Shown piece after piece: positions 42,561 to 51,899 of a stretch of DNA of 64,000 bases (its first letter is position 1; each line of letters opens with the position of its first letter). Source of the DNA: Veillonella nakazawae (GTDB taxonomy: Bacteria > Bacillota > Negativicutes > Veillonellales > Veillonellaceae); contig NZ_AP022321.1 in NCBI RefSeq assembly GCF_013393365.1, forward strand, positions 1,750,501 to 1,814,500. Reading direction: 5' to 3'. Position numbers and translations under genes: made by a program. The notes below the pieces were generated by a model, which saw nothing but the letters and a program-made list of their open reading frames with translations, was not told where the DNA came from and did not search any database.

Positions 42561-43391
42561 TTACTTAGATTGATAAAACACAGCTCGTGTCCCATCATTA
42601 CTGATCAAAAGTTCCACAAAATGAGGTCTTTTAGTATTCCCATCGTCTACAAAGACATATAGTCTATGATTTCGAGTAGAATTATATGTATCCTTGACTA
42701 CTGTTTTTGTTTCTTTTCGAGGTGCAAAGCGTAGCCACTCAATAAAAGTCCGTTCTGGCAAATTGAGGGATTCTTCTTCTATACTCTCTACAATATTATA
42801 GCTATTAGGGTGAGATATAAAACGCTTTTTCTCCCCAGTATCTAAATCACGTAATACACCATCCGCATCAATTTGCGCTGTATAGGCTGCATTTTGCTTT
42901 GCTATTGCCTCATATTGTGCAATTACTTCAGGGTCCCCCTCAAGTACAGTATATCTCTCTGGATATGCATTAGCCCAAGCTAAACTACTACGAAAAGCAG
43001 ACGCTCTATAAATACCGTCGGGAAGTTTTCCTGGTCGTTTTAACCCCTCTGGTAGCTCTCCACTATTAGGCCACCCTTGAGTCCAATCCATGGTACTATA
43101 CTCGAAGGAATCAAATTCCTCAATGCTTGTTTTTAAGTCGTACCTAAACCAATCGCTTACTAACCAAGAAAAGCTGAGGGTAAAGGCAATATACAAACAC
43201 CAAGCCAACTGAGTGTGCCTTTTTTCAGATATGGACTGTTTCTTAAAGCGCCTATATTGTAAAAATACACTCAACAATATGGCTATACTAAAAACAATAT
43301 ATGTAATAGGCGCTATATTAAATAGCACTACCACAATTGCAAACAACACGCATAGCATAACCGTTAATAGGCCATAAAATCCTTCGAACAA
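42561..43391 (-). CDS. Uncharacterised membrane protein B (paralogue of A)
   Basis: 276 residues, TTG start at 43391 with GGAGAGAG upstream. Three to four N-terminal helices (LLTVMLCVLFAIVVVLFNIA; TYIVFSIAILLSVFLQY; WCLYIAFTLSFSWLV), then an outer domain: MDWTQGWPNSGELPEGLKRP, QYEAIAKQNAAYTAQID, TYNSTRNHRLYVFVDD. The shared W-x-x-x-WP, YE-x-x-x-K-x-NA-x-Y and Y-x-STR patterns link it to the protein at 41664. No function assigned. Confidence 0.65.
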   Translation of the reverse strand: MFEGFYGLLTVMLCVLFAIVVVLFNIAPITYIVFSIAILLSVFLQYRRFKKQSISEKRHTQLAWCLYIAFTLSFSWLVSDWFRYDLKTSIEEFDSFEYSTMDWTQGWPNSGELPEGLKRPGKLPDGIYRASAFRSSLAWANAYPERYTVLEGDPEVIAQYEAIAKQNAAYTAQIDADGVLRDLDTGEKKRFISHPNSYNIVESIEEESLNLPERTFIEWLRFAPRKETKTVVKDTYNSTRNHRLYVFVDDGNTKRPHFVELLISNDGTRAVFYQSK

Positions 43392-43433
43392 AACTCTCTC
43401 CTATTATGACAACACTTAAAACATCTTCAGCAC

Positions 43434-44606
43434 TTAAAACATCTTTTTATACAACGCTTCAATATCTTCACGGCTTATTTCAGCTACTGTATTAGCTATA
43501 TTGCCTGTAGCTACAACGTATACATTATCTACGAGCCATGGAATATCTTTTTTCGTAAAGCCCAATTCTGTAAGGTTTGTAGTAAGGTCTAGGTCATGTA
43601 CGATTAGGCGTAATGCTTCGCCTAGTTCGGAACCATCTCCGTGGTTAAATATCCGAGCTAAGGCACTAAATTTATCAGGGTTTGCACTCCATGTATATTC
43701 CACTGCAACAGGTTCAATAACAGCAAGGCCTACACCATGGGTAATATCTTTAAGGCCACTGGCTGGATGTTCCATACCATGTGCTAATGTTACACCAGCT
43801 GTGTTAATAACCATGCCCCCAATTGTGCTAGCTAATGTAACGGACTCCCAAGCTTTTGTAAGCTGAATTTCGTTGAGAACAGCTGATTTGCCTTCCGCCG
43901 TTGCTTTCACATGTTTATATAGAGGTACAAGATATTGTGCTAATAATGTCACCGCATAATGAGCCAATGCATCGGTGAAAGGTTGTGCTGTTTTAGAGGT
44001 ATAGGCCTCGATGTTGTGGCATAGTGCATCAAAGCCTACAGATGCCAATACATGAGGTGGCATTGTACCCATTACAGCAGGATCTACAATAGAAACCTTT
44101 GGCACAATAGCATTGCAGCGTAAGGATTTCTTATCACCTGTTTCAGGATTGGTAAGCACCCCAAAACCGTTACCTTCAGAGCCGGTACCACAAGTCGTTG
44201 GAATAACAATAAGAGGCAATGCATTATCACTAACTTTACGGTTGAAAATATAGTCGTTAATATCGCCTTCATTCACCGCCATAAAGGCAATCCCTTTAGC
44301 ACAGTCCATGATGGAACCACCGCCGATAGCAATAACCATATCACAGCTTTCAGATTTAGCTAACGCAGCGCCGTCTAAGGCTGTCGTGGTCAATGGATTG
44401 GCATCCACTTGATCAAACAATACATGACCGATATGAGCTGCATCAAGCTTTGCTACCACCCGGTCATATAAACCAGATTTTTTAGCACTAGTACGACCAG
44501 TTACAATAAGTGCTTTCTTGCCGTACGGTGCAACAAACTCAGCAACATTATCTACTTTATTCCAACCAAATTGGATATTTACAGGTAAAAAATAAGAGAA
44601 TTCCAT
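43434..44606 (-). CDS. Iron-containing alcohol dehydrogenase (butanol/1,3-propanediol dehydrogenase-like)
   Basis: 390 residues. NAD loop AIGGGSIMDCAKGIAF, serine cluster PTTCGTGSEGNGFGVL, metal ligands in GFDALCHNIEAY, LAHGMEHPAS and DITHGVGLAV. Different branch from PduQ, nearer YqhD/butanol dehydrogenase-type enzymes. Could reduce aldehydes such as 3-hydroxypropionaldehyde that arise if PduCDE uses glycerol, but that is inference. AGAGG before the ATG; stands alone. Confidence 0.85.
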   Translation of the reverse strand: MEFSYFLPVNIQFGWNKVDNVAEFVAPYGKKALIVTGRTSAKKSGLYDRVVAKLDAAHIGHVLFDQVDANPLTTTALDGAALAKSESCDMVIAIGGGSIMDCAKGIAFMAVNEGDINDYIFNRKVSDNALPLIVIPTTCGTGSEGNGFGVLTNPETGDKKSLRCNAIVPKVSIVDPAVMGTMPPHVLASVGFDALCHNIEAYTSKTAQPFTDALAHYAVTLLAQYLVPLYKHVKATAEGKSAVLNEIQLTKAWESVTLASTIGGMVINTAGVTLAHGMEHPASGLKDITHGVGLAVIEPVAVEYTWSANPDKFSALARIFNHGDGSELGEALRLIVHDLDLTTNLTELGFTKKDIPWLVDNVYVVATGNIANTVAEISREDIEALYKKMF

Positions 44607-44754
44607 GTGATAACCTCTTTTCTTTGAAAACTAGTTCTTAGTGTTATTGTAAAGGATATTTAAAAGCATGTAAAACCTCATAGGGCTTTCACCAGAAAAC
44701 AGGTATACTAATAATAAGAGGGGGTATTTATATTTATAGAGGGAGAGAACATCT

Positions 44755-46314
44755 ATGAAATTTGCTATTAAACATTTATGGTCTTCGCTGCGGGACCTTG
44801 CAACGCAGTCACCTATATTGCTGGCATTAATTGCCGTATTTTCATGTACACCGTTGTATATTGAACAAGATTGGTTTGCCGAAGTCGACATTAAGCTATA
44901 CTCACTGTATTTCTTTATCGTTATATTACAAAGCTATATAACAAGGGCTCGAAAGTTTTCCATTTTATATACCTTAGTAAGTATCGGAATCAGCGTTGGC
45001 CTTTATATGATTCACGAAAGCTACGGCTATGTGCGGGGTATTGAACTGGCTACGGAAAATATATCGTACCTATGGCTGTACTCCATGATTGCCTTGTATT
45101 TCACATCGCCTAGTGAACACTACATCGGTGAAATCATTAACCGCATCAAACGGATTGGCATCACCCTTGTTACGTCTACGATATATAACATTGTTATCAT
45201 CATGAGTTTATGGTTCTTCTTCATCATCGTGGACCAACCATTCAGCTTTGAAGAAACCATTTTTAAGGTACTCGCATCCATTAATATGTTCATTTGTCTA
45301 TCTATGGTATGTTCTTACAAAGAGGATCCCGCAGGTCCTCCAGCACCAAACTCATTTTTTACTGTTGTATTCGGCATCATCTTGCCTAAGGCGTCCATTA
45401 TTACAGGCATTCTAGCTAATATCTATTTAGTCTTGATCCTGTTAGGGCTTCGAGAGGATACGCGTTTCTTCTATACCTATTATCCGTATGTAGCCATTTT
45501 CTACCTATTCTACTTGGCTAGCTTTAGATCTAGTGAAAGTAGCAGAACACAGCAAATCCTATGTTTCTTATTCATTACGTTAACTACACTGTGCTTAGCT
45601 CTTATCGGTAAACGTGTGATTAATGAACCAGTTCTCTGGCTCAATACGATTTACGTGAGTGCATTCAATTTAATCTTCTTAGTACACAATGTATACTCTC
45701 TTGTGAAGGGTTTAAAACCATCTGTACACACAACAGTTTTGGCTCTTGCCTTAGGTACTGTTCTCTTGACGCCATTCATAGGATATACAACGTATCGTGA
45801 ATTTGTGACCTATACTAAAGTTGATGGCGAATGGCATGCAAGCCTACCAATAGCTGCTACCTTTGACCCTAACTTCACGGACTATGGCACACCATATGTC
45901 CCTGTAGATGATTTAAAACTGCCAGATACAAACCCAACAAACGGCAGACGCGTCGAGTATATCAATTTTGATGCTTTGTCTGCACCAAAGGTTATCTCTA
46001 TTGCAGGATACGATAAATACATTGAAAACATCGAGTTAATTGTATACGAACAAGATCTTAAAGAATACCAAGTAGAGTCTGCCAACTTCGACTCCATCTC
46101 CTTCAAGTTCCTCAACAACGGCCTTGATTTAGAGGTATCTCTACCAAATGGAGTAACAGAGGTTCATCATATTTATGATAAGTTCCTTACAGTCGATAAA
46201 ACAGCTATCGATCCGGTCATTATAGAAGGCAATGGATATAAGTTATTAATTACGTCGTACTTCATAAACCAATTCGATACACGTAAACTTAAATTTAATG
46301 TACTTTATAATTAA
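44755..46314 (+). CDS. DUF4153-like polytopic membrane protein
   Basis: 519 residues. About eleven hydrophobic helices fill residues 15-355, and the C-terminal 160 residues are a soluble, beta-rich domain (YVPVDDLKLPDTNPTNGRRV; GNGYKLLITSYFINQF). The membrane part resembles DUF4153 proteins, whose function is unknown. Single gene; GGGAG precedes the ATG. Ends at a bidirectional terminator. Confidence 0.65.
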   Translation: MKFAIKHLWSSLRDLATQSPILLALIAVFSCTPLYIEQDWFAEVDIKLYSLYFFIVILQSYITRARKFSILYTLVSIGISVGLYMIHESYGYVRGIELATENISYLWLYSMIALYFTSPSEHYIGEIINRIKRIGITLVTSTIYNIVIIMSLWFFFIIVDQPFSFEETIFKVLASINMFICLSMVCSYKEDPAGPPAPNSFFTVVFGIILPKASIITGILANIYLVLILLGLREDTRFFYTYYPYVAIFYLFYLASFRSSESSRTQQILCFLFITLTTLCLALIGKRVINEPVLWLNTIYVSAFNLIFLVHNVYSLVKGLKPSVHTTVLALALGTVLLTPFIGYTTYREFVTYTKVDGEWHASLPIAATFDPNFTDYGTPYVPVDDLKLPDTNPTNGRRVEYINFDALSAPKVISIAGYDKYIENIELIVYEQDLKEYQVESANFDSISFKFLNNGLDLEVSLPNGVTEVHHIYDKFLTVDKTAIDPVIIEGNGYKLLITSYFINQFDTRKLKFNVLYN

Positions 46315-46364
46315 GCATATAATACAATATAGTAATAATTACAACATCATATATAATATGACAA

Positions 46365-46393
46365 AAGCAGTACCCCACAGGGGTACTGCTCTT
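46365..46393. terminator. Bidirectional terminator
   Basis: 11-bp stem AGCAGTACCCC / GGGGTACTGCT, loop ACA, between the converging DUF4153-like and flavodoxin genes; T-rich on the plus side, AAAA before it for the minus side. Confidence 0.8.
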
Positions 46394-46397
46394 ATTA

Positions 46398-46913
46398 TTA
46401 TCCAAGCTTTGTAAGGATATCTTCAGCAAAGTCTTGGGCCGCTTTAAAATCGTCTTCATTTGGATGTACTGCAGCTTGTTTATGACGTGCATCGCGATCA
46501 GCAGATTGACCATGGCTATGCCCTTTCGGGAACATCTTGTACATCATTTCGATAACCTTAGGATCTACCTTACCTTGGCAGATGAAGGTTCCTACAGGCT
46601 CTACGCCATCAGGTAAACAATTTGCTGCATTAATTAAGCTCTCCTTAGCATGTGCCATTTGCGGTGGTACGCCAGCTGTTGCAAACAGAGCAATGTGAGG
46701 ATTATGCAATGTGCCTAGTACATCACGGGCCTCTTTATTAGCTGTCCCTTTATCCACCCAAAATCCTGCAAATACAAGATCATAGGATGATATATCGGAC
46801 GGCACTTCTTTCATAGATACACATGGTGTACCTGCAGGCAATACGCTAGTAATAGCCTCTGCCACTTGTTTAGTATTTCCCGTAAGGGATGAATATATAA
46901 CAATAGACTTCAT
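46398..46913 (-). CDS. Flavodoxin-family protein
   Basis: 171 residues. FMN-phosphate loop IVIYSSLTGNTKQVAEAI at the N-terminus and the isoalloxazine-side loops VFAGFWVDKGTANKEA and ALFATAGVPPQMAHAKE. C-terminal part rich in His (GHSHGQSADRDARHKQ) that could bind metal. Resembles the flavodoxins found with heme or bilirubin reduction (BilS/flavodoxin_4 type), but no partner gene is present. GGAGG before the ATG. Confidence 0.82.
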   Translation of the reverse strand: MKSIVIYSSLTGNTKQVAEAITSVLPAGTPCVSMKEVPSDISSYDLVFAGFWVDKGTANKEARDVLGTLHNPHIALFATAGVPPQMAHAKESLINAANCLPDGVEPVGTFICQGKVDPKVIEMMYKMFPKGHSHGQSADRDARHKQAAVHPNEDDFKAAQDFAEDILTKLG

Positions 46914-47353
46914 GTCTTACCTCCTATTTACTATATATCTATTATAGGACATATATGACATGCTTTTAATAAAATAAATCACAATAGTATATAGAACGAT
47001 ATAGAACGGAATTTTATATAGTGCCACGTACTATTTTACTATTCTCAAAAGAGATATAGCATTCAAAATCATCATATATGCATCCCATATAGTATTTTCT
47101 AGTATTTATAACTATATCGATAAATTTAAGCATACTATATTTATAAATTTCTAAATGTCAATATTGAATGTATAGATTTTTTTCGCTATAATCGTAACAT
47201 AATGTATAAGCTTAATAGGAAAACTACAACATATAGTAGTTTTCTTATTTTTCTGATTAGATTTAACTTAAAGATATTTTATACTTTTCAGTCTAATCTT
47301 ATATATGCTTAGATTAACAGTTTTATTACTTTTAAGACTCAAGGGGAACAGTA
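46914..47353 (+). promoter_or_regulatory. nrdAB control region: promoter plus leader terminator
   Basis: TTGAAT (47164-47169), 17-nt spacer, TATAAT (47187-47192) form a near-consensus promoter 162 nt before the nrdA ATG. About 20 nt past the predicted start is a perfect 9-bp hairpin (GAAAACTAC 47219-47227, GTAGTTTTC 47236-47244) followed by TTATTTTTCTG, i.e. a terminator inside the leader. GATTAGA (47255-47261) and a later TCTAATC near 47292 can pair further on. Upstream is AT-rich with a tandem ATATAGAACG 10-mer near 46990 and several ACTATAT words that may hide NrdR boxes, which I cannot confirm. Confidence 0.55.
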
Positions 47354-49636
47354 ATGGAGATTATGATCAAGAAACGGGATGGCCATTTCGAGCCTTTATC
47401 CGTTGAAAAAACGAAACGTATGATTGCCTTCGCATGTTTGGGGTTAGATTCTTGTGATCCACTAGAATTGGAGTTAGATGCGAAGTTACAATTCGTTGAT
47501 GGCATGACTACTAAAGAGATTCAAAAAACTTTAGTACAAACTGCTATCGAAAAGGTTATCTCTAAAAAAGACGACGGTTTCGGCAACCAAGTTAATAAAA
47601 TGAACCAAGATTGGCAGTTTGTAGCAGCTCGCCTCTTCTTGTTCGATCTCTATAAAGAAGCCGCTATCACTCGTCGTTATAAAGCATTCGGTTATGGCAA
47701 CTTCCCAAATCTTGTACACATGCTTGTAGAAGAGAAAAAATACGCTGACTTCTTCGTTACAGAATATACACCTGATGAATTGCAAGAATTAGGCGATTAC
47801 ATCAAACCTAAGCGCGACTACCTCTTCAACTATGAAGGTCTTAAATTATTGGCTGACCGTTACTTGGTAAAAGGCTTCAACAAAGAAATCTTTGAATTGC
47901 CACAAGAACGCTTCATGGCTATAGCAATGCACTTGGCATTGGTAGAGGGCGAAAACAAAGTAGAATACGCTAAGAAATTCTACGATTTGATGAGCCAGTT
48001 AAAAATGACAACAGCTACACCTACATTGGCAAATGCAGGTACACCATTCCATCAGTTGTCCTCTTGCTTTATCTCTGGTGTAGATGATAACTTATGGTCC
48101 ATTTACGACGTAAACAGCAAGTTCTCCCGCGTATCTAAACACGGTGGTGCTCTTGGTATCTACCTTGGTAAAGTTCGTGCATTGAACTCCGATATCCGCG
48201 GTTTCAAAAACTCCTCTGGTGGCGTTATTCCTTGGATCCGTTTATACAACGATACAGCGGTTGCCGTAGACCAATTGGGTAAACGCAAAGGCGGTGCTAC
48301 AGTAACACTCGATATTTGGCACAAAGACTTCTACGAATTCGTAGAGCTTCGTACAAATAATGGTGACGACCGTCGTAAAGCACACGATATCTTCCCTGCT
48401 ATCTCTGTTCCAAACATCTTCATGGAACGCATGATCGGCCGTGAAAACTTCACCCTCTTCGACCCTCATGAAATCTTGGCTGTAAAAGGCTATGCTCTAG
48501 AGGACTTCTACGACACAGACGATAACAAAGAGTTCACAAAACGTTACCTTGAATGTGAACAAGATCCGAACTTACACGGCATCGAAGTGCCAGCACTAGA
48601 CATGATGAAAAAAATCATGCGCTCTGCTGTTGAAACTGGTACACCATTCATCTTCTTCCGCGACACTGTAAACGCTGCAAACCCTAACAAACATGCAGGT
48701 ATGATTTACGCGTCCAACTTGTGCCACGAAATTGCACAAAACGTTGGCTTCACAAACCTTGCTGAAGAAATCATCAACGAAGACGGCACTATCACTACAA
48801 AAACAAATACAGGCGACATGGTTACATGTAACTTGAACTCCATCAGCCTTGGCCGTATTTCTGACGAAGAATTGGAAGAAAATATCGCTCTTCAAATCCG
48901 CATGTTAGACAATGTTATTTCTATCAACCAAGCACCAGTTCCAGAATCTCGCATGACTTCTGATAAATACCGTGCTATTGGTCTTGGTACTTCTGGTTAC
49001 CACCATTACCTTGTAAACCACGATATCCAATGGGAATCTGATGAGCACATTGAAGTAGCAGATAAATTGTTCGAAAACATCGCGTACTATTCCATCAAAG
49101 CTTCCATGGAATTGGCGAAAGAAAAAGGTGCATACCCTGCATTCAAAGGTTCCGAATGGGAAACTGGTGAATACTTCACACGTCGTGGCTACACATCCGA
49201 TCGTTGGAAACAATTGGCTGCAGACGTTGCAAAATACGGCATTCGCAATGGTTATTTGATGGCCGTAGCTCCTACAGGTTCTACTTCCAACATTGCAAAT
49301 ACTACAGCTGGTATCGACCCTATCTTCAAAAAATTCTTCATCGAAGAGAAGAAAGGTTCTTTCACACCAAAAACTGCACCAGATTTGAACAACAAAACAT
49401 TCTGGCTCTACAAAGAGGCGCATACAATCGACCAACAATGGTCCATCAAAGCTTGTGGCGTACGTCAACGTCATATTGACCAAGCACAATCTTTCAACTT
49501 GTATATCACACCTCAAATGAAAGCGAAAGAAATCCTAGATCTTTATGTTGAGGCCTATAAACAAGGTATCAAAACAATCTACTACATCCGTAACCAATCC
49601 CTTGAAATGGATGAATGCACTAGCTGCTCCTCCTAA
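47354..49636 (+). CDS. nrdA: Ribonucleoside-diphosphate reductase class Ia large subunit NrdA
   Basis: 760 residues. N-terminal ATP-cone (IKKRDGHFEPLSVEKTKRMI), first redox Cys in LSSCFISGVDDN, active site SNLCHEIAQN with the N-x-C-x-E triad, and C-terminal shuttle cysteines in DECTSCSS. Reduces NDPs to dNDPs using the NrdB radical. Aerobic-type (oxygen-requiring) enzyme, notable in a presumed anaerobe. Very biased codon use suggests high expression. AAGGGG lies 7 nt before the ATG. nrdB follows after 74 nt. Confidence 0.96.
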   Translation: MEIMIKKRDGHFEPLSVEKTKRMIAFACLGLDSCDPLELELDAKLQFVDGMTTKEIQKTLVQTAIEKVISKKDDGFGNQVNKMNQDWQFVAARLFLFDLYKEAAITRRYKAFGYGNFPNLVHMLVEEKKYADFFVTEYTPDELQELGDYIKPKRDYLFNYEGLKLLADRYLVKGFNKEIFELPQERFMAIAMHLALVEGENKVEYAKKFYDLMSQLKMTTATPTLANAGTPFHQLSSCFISGVDDNLWSIYDVNSKFSRVSKHGGALGIYLGKVRALNSDIRGFKNSSGGVIPWIRLYNDTAVAVDQLGKRKGGATVTLDIWHKDFYEFVELRTNNGDDRRKAHDIFPAISVPNIFMERMIGRENFTLFDPHEILAVKGYALEDFYDTDDNKEFTKRYLECEQDPNLHGIEVPALDMMKKIMRSAVETGTPFIFFRDTVNAANPNKHAGMIYASNLCHEIAQNVGFTNLAEEIINEDGTITTKTNTGDMVTCNLNSISLGRISDEELEENIALQIRMLDNVISINQAPVPESRMTSDKYRAIGLGTSGYHHYLVNHDIQWESDEHIEVADKLFENIAYYSIKASMELAKEKGAYPAFKGSEWETGEYFTRRGYTSDRWKQLAADVAKYGIRNGYLMAVAPTGSTSNIANTTAGIDPIFKKFFIEEKKGSFTPKTAPDLNNKTFWLYKEAHTIDQQWSIKACGVRQRHIDQAQSFNLYITPQMKAKEILDLYVEAYKQGIKTIYYIRNQSLEMDECTSCSS

Positions 49637-49661
49637 TACGAGATGTGTATATAAGTCTGAT

Positions 49662-49690
49662 GACGACCTATAGCAGTATAGGTCGCATCG
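49662..49690 (+). other. Hairpin between nrdA and nrdB
   Basis: 9-bp stem CGACCTATA (49664-49672) / TATAGGTCG (49677-49685), loop GCAG, no T-run. Probably an mRNA processing or stability element rather than a terminator. Confidence 0.5.
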
Positions 49691-49710
49691 TTGTATAAAG
49701 GAGTCCTACT

Positions 49711-50739
49711 ATGGATAAAAAACTGATTTTCAACGAACATGGTGAACGTGGCACGCAATCTATGATTGGCGGCAACACAACAAACCTTCGCGAATGGAAC
49801 CGTATCAAGTACGACTGGGCGAACCAAATGTACCGTACAATGCTCAACAACTTCTGGATTCCTGAAGAGATTTCCTTGAACGAAGACGTTAAGCAATTCC
49901 CATACTTAACAGATTACGAACGCCGTGCATTTGACAAAATTATTGCATTCTTGAACTTCCTTGATTCTATTCAATCTGAAAACTTGCCTAACTTGAGCCG
50001 TTATATTACAGCATCTGAAGTGGCATCTTTATTGAATATCCAAGCATTCCAAGAAGAAATTCACGCTCAAAGTTATTCCTACATTTTGGACACTGTAACA
50101 AATCCTATTACACGTGACAAAATCTATGACGAATGGCGTACAGATAAGACATTGCTTGCTCGTAACCGCTTCATCGCTGATGCATACCAACGTTTCAGCG
50201 ACGATCCTAGCGAAGCAAACCTTATTCATACAATCATCGCCAACTATATCTTAGAAGGTATTTACTTCTACTCTGGTTTTAGCTTCTTCTACACATTGGC
50301 ACGCCAAGGTAAAATGACAGCTACATCCACAATCTTCAAATACATCAACCGCGACGAAGTAACTCATCTTGTATTATTCCAAAACATCATCCGCGAGTTA
50401 CGTCGTGAACGCCCTGACTTGTTCACTCCTGAACTGGAAGCGAAAATCACTGACATGATTCGCCAAGGTGCAGAAAACGAAATCGCTTGGGGTCAATACA
50501 TCACTGATGATAAAATCCTCGGCCTTAACAACGTTCTTATTGAACGCTACATCAAATACCTTGCCAATATCCGCTTAGAAGCAATCGGCTTACCTCATCT
50601 ATACCCTGAAATCAAAGAAAACCCTATGGAATGGATTGAAAGCTTCTCCAACTTGAATAGTACAAAAACTGACTTCTTCGAAGCAAAAGTTACAAACTAT
50701 ACAAAAGCAGCAGCATTTGATTTCGATGATTTAGAATAA
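49711..50739 (+). CDS. nrdB: Ribonucleoside-diphosphate reductase class Ia small subunit NrdB
   Basis: 342 residues. All diiron ligands are visible (Asp in FLDSIQSE, Glu and His in EEIHAQSY, Glu in ILEGIYFY, Glu and His in RDEVTHL) and the radical tyrosine is present four residues after the first His (HAQSY). Ends TKAAAFDFDDLE. Makes the tyrosyl radical used by NrdA. GGAG before the ATG. A degenerate copy of its 3' end lies about 0.9 kb downstream. Confidence 0.96.
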   Translation: MDKKLIFNEHGERGTQSMIGGNTTNLREWNRIKYDWANQMYRTMLNNFWIPEEISLNEDVKQFPYLTDYERRAFDKIIAFLNFLDSIQSENLPNLSRYITASEVASLLNIQAFQEEIHAQSYSYILDTVTNPITRDKIYDEWRTDKTLLARNRFIADAYQRFSDDPSEANLIHTIIANYILEGIYFYSGFSFFYTLARQGKMTATSTIFKYINRDEVTHLVLFQNIIRELRRERPDLFTPELEAKITDMIRQGAENEIAWGQYITDDKILGLNNVLIERYIKYLANIRLEAIGLPHLYPEIKENPMEWIESFSNLNSTKTDFFEAKVTNYTKAAAFDFDDLE

Positions 50740-50760
50740 TAACAAAAAAGATAAAAGAAA

Positions 50761-50795
50761 AAGTGATTCTCACGGTGGGAGAATCACTTTTTTCA
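50761..50795. terminator. Terminator of nrdAB
   Basis: 11-bp stem AAGTGATTCTC (50761-50771) / GAGAATCACTT (50779-50789), T-run after, A-run before; can serve nrdB and the converging rubredoxin-membrane gene. Confidence 0.85.
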
Positions 50796-50822
50796 TTATA
50801 AAGGTTATTCAGTTAATAATGG

Positions 50823-51461
50823 TTAGCCAGCTGTATATGGGCCGAATCGACCTGCAAATAGATAGGACCCCATTTTACCAAGTTTGGCAGCAAAGATAGA
50901 AGCTACGATACCTAAAATAATCATAATCCATGCGTTATCAGCATTTACACCGTTAGCAATAGCGATGTAGGCTTGTGCACAGGAAAGAATAAAGTAGATA
51001 ACTGTTAAGTAAATCTTTGCTTTAGGAATTTTAGATGTTCCTTTTTTGTAACGTAATTTACTACCAATATAACCAGAAATACCACCAATAATAACGAGAA
51101 GTGGTAAAATCATCACTACTAATGTAATGGCAGGAAATAATACATTTGCAATAGATGGAATCAACAATGCAATAACAGGTACTAAGAAAGAAGCTGCTGT
51201 TGCTGCGATTGGGAAATGTACCGCAATTGGATGTAAATGAAGATCTAGCAATTTTTCACGTTTTGGATTAATGCGACGTGGCTTGTAATCCATCCAAACG
51301 GTTGGAGGAAAACCACATGTTGGACAAGGTTGATCCCTGTACTTAGCATCCTCAATATATCCGCATACACGGCAAATTATCCATTCGGTACCTTGTTCAG
51401 GTGTTGATTTAGCTGCGGTAGAACTTGTTGCTGCCGTAGCTGCTTTTTGTTCTGCTGTCAT
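50823..51461 (-). CDS. Rubredoxin-like domain fused to a four-helix membrane domain
   Basis: 212 residues: an Ala/Thr-rich stretch (1-25), a rubredoxin-type iron site IICRVCGYIEDAKY..PCPTCGFPP (two CxxC pairs, residues 29-51), then about four membrane helices (75-205; a DUF2231-like arrangement with DLHLHPIAVHFPIAATAASF). The histidines next to the first helix are a possible heme or metal site. It could pass electrons between a cytoplasmic donor and the membrane; partner unknown. It converges on nrdB. Typical stand-alone rubredoxins are only about 52 residues. Confidence 0.75.
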   Translation of the reverse strand: MTAEQKAATAATSSTAAKSTPEQGTEWIICRVCGYIEDAKYRDQPCPTCGFPPTVWMDYKPRRINPKREKLLDLHLHPIAVHFPIAATAASFLVPVIALLIPSIANVLFPAITLVVMILPLLVIIGGISGYIGSKLRYKKGTSKIPKAKIYLTVIYFILSCAQAYIAIANGVNADNAWIMIILGIVASIFAAKLGKMGSYLFAGRFGPYTAG

Positions 51462-51594
51462 AATGAAATCTCCTTACTTAAGAAAATCTATATATTTAAA
51501 TAATGATTATTATTTAATTATATTATACCATAGTTCACTAAGTAAAAAGTAAAATTTATATACTTATCAAAAAATTAAATATACTGTAGTACTA

Positions 51595-51659
51595 ACGTAC
51601 CTATAATCAAAGATAGCGGTATTTGATTTCGATAAATTAGAATACTAAGAAAAAAGATA
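51595..51659 (+). pseudogene. Relic of an nrdB 3' end
   Basis: Read in frame from 51595 it gives TYL*SKIAVFDFDKLEY*, against TNYTKAAAFDFDDLE* at the NrdB C-terminus. At DNA level 51616-51659 matches 50710-50753 at 38 of 44 positions, including the bases after the stop codon. Stop codon at 51604 and the loss of the rest of the gene show it is non-functional. Confidence 0.8.
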
Positions 51660-51692
51660 CCCAATCCAAATCTTTGAATTGGGTATCTTTTT
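51651..51692 (+). terminator. Terminator next to the nrdB relic
   Basis: 15-nt arms AAAAAGATACCCAAT / ATTGGGTATCTTTTT with a short inner loop; T-run on the plus strand. Possibly the terminator that once followed the lost nrdB copy. Confidence 0.7.
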
Positions 51693-51899
51693 ATCGTTTA
51701 TATTTAGAAATAGTCCCCAACGCCACCCTCGTTTTTACAGTCAACACGTGGTAATACATTGTAAATTGTATCAATACATTTGTGCGCAAATAGGCCTACA
51801 CTGTAGATTCGCATTCGCCCCATGAATGTATTCATAAAACGCTTGGTAAAAGCAAAAGTTTTGTGTCCACCCTGTATCAAACTACCAACTATATAGATA

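Larger units (their letters stand above)
51462..51899. other. 438-nt region with an nrdB relic and a terminator
   Basis: From left: rubredoxin gene promoter area; a relic of an nrdB 3' end (51595-51648); a terminator-like hairpin (51651-51692); then a 68-codon minus-strand frame (51704-51910, TTG start overlapping the DIP1984 stop, no ribosome site) that I could not assign and list only as doubtful. Confidence 0.6.

Noticed and set aside
48905..49516. 203-codon minus-strand frame inside nrdA
   Set aside because: Antisense shadow produced by codon bias of nrdA; Cys/Phe-rich and unlike any protein.
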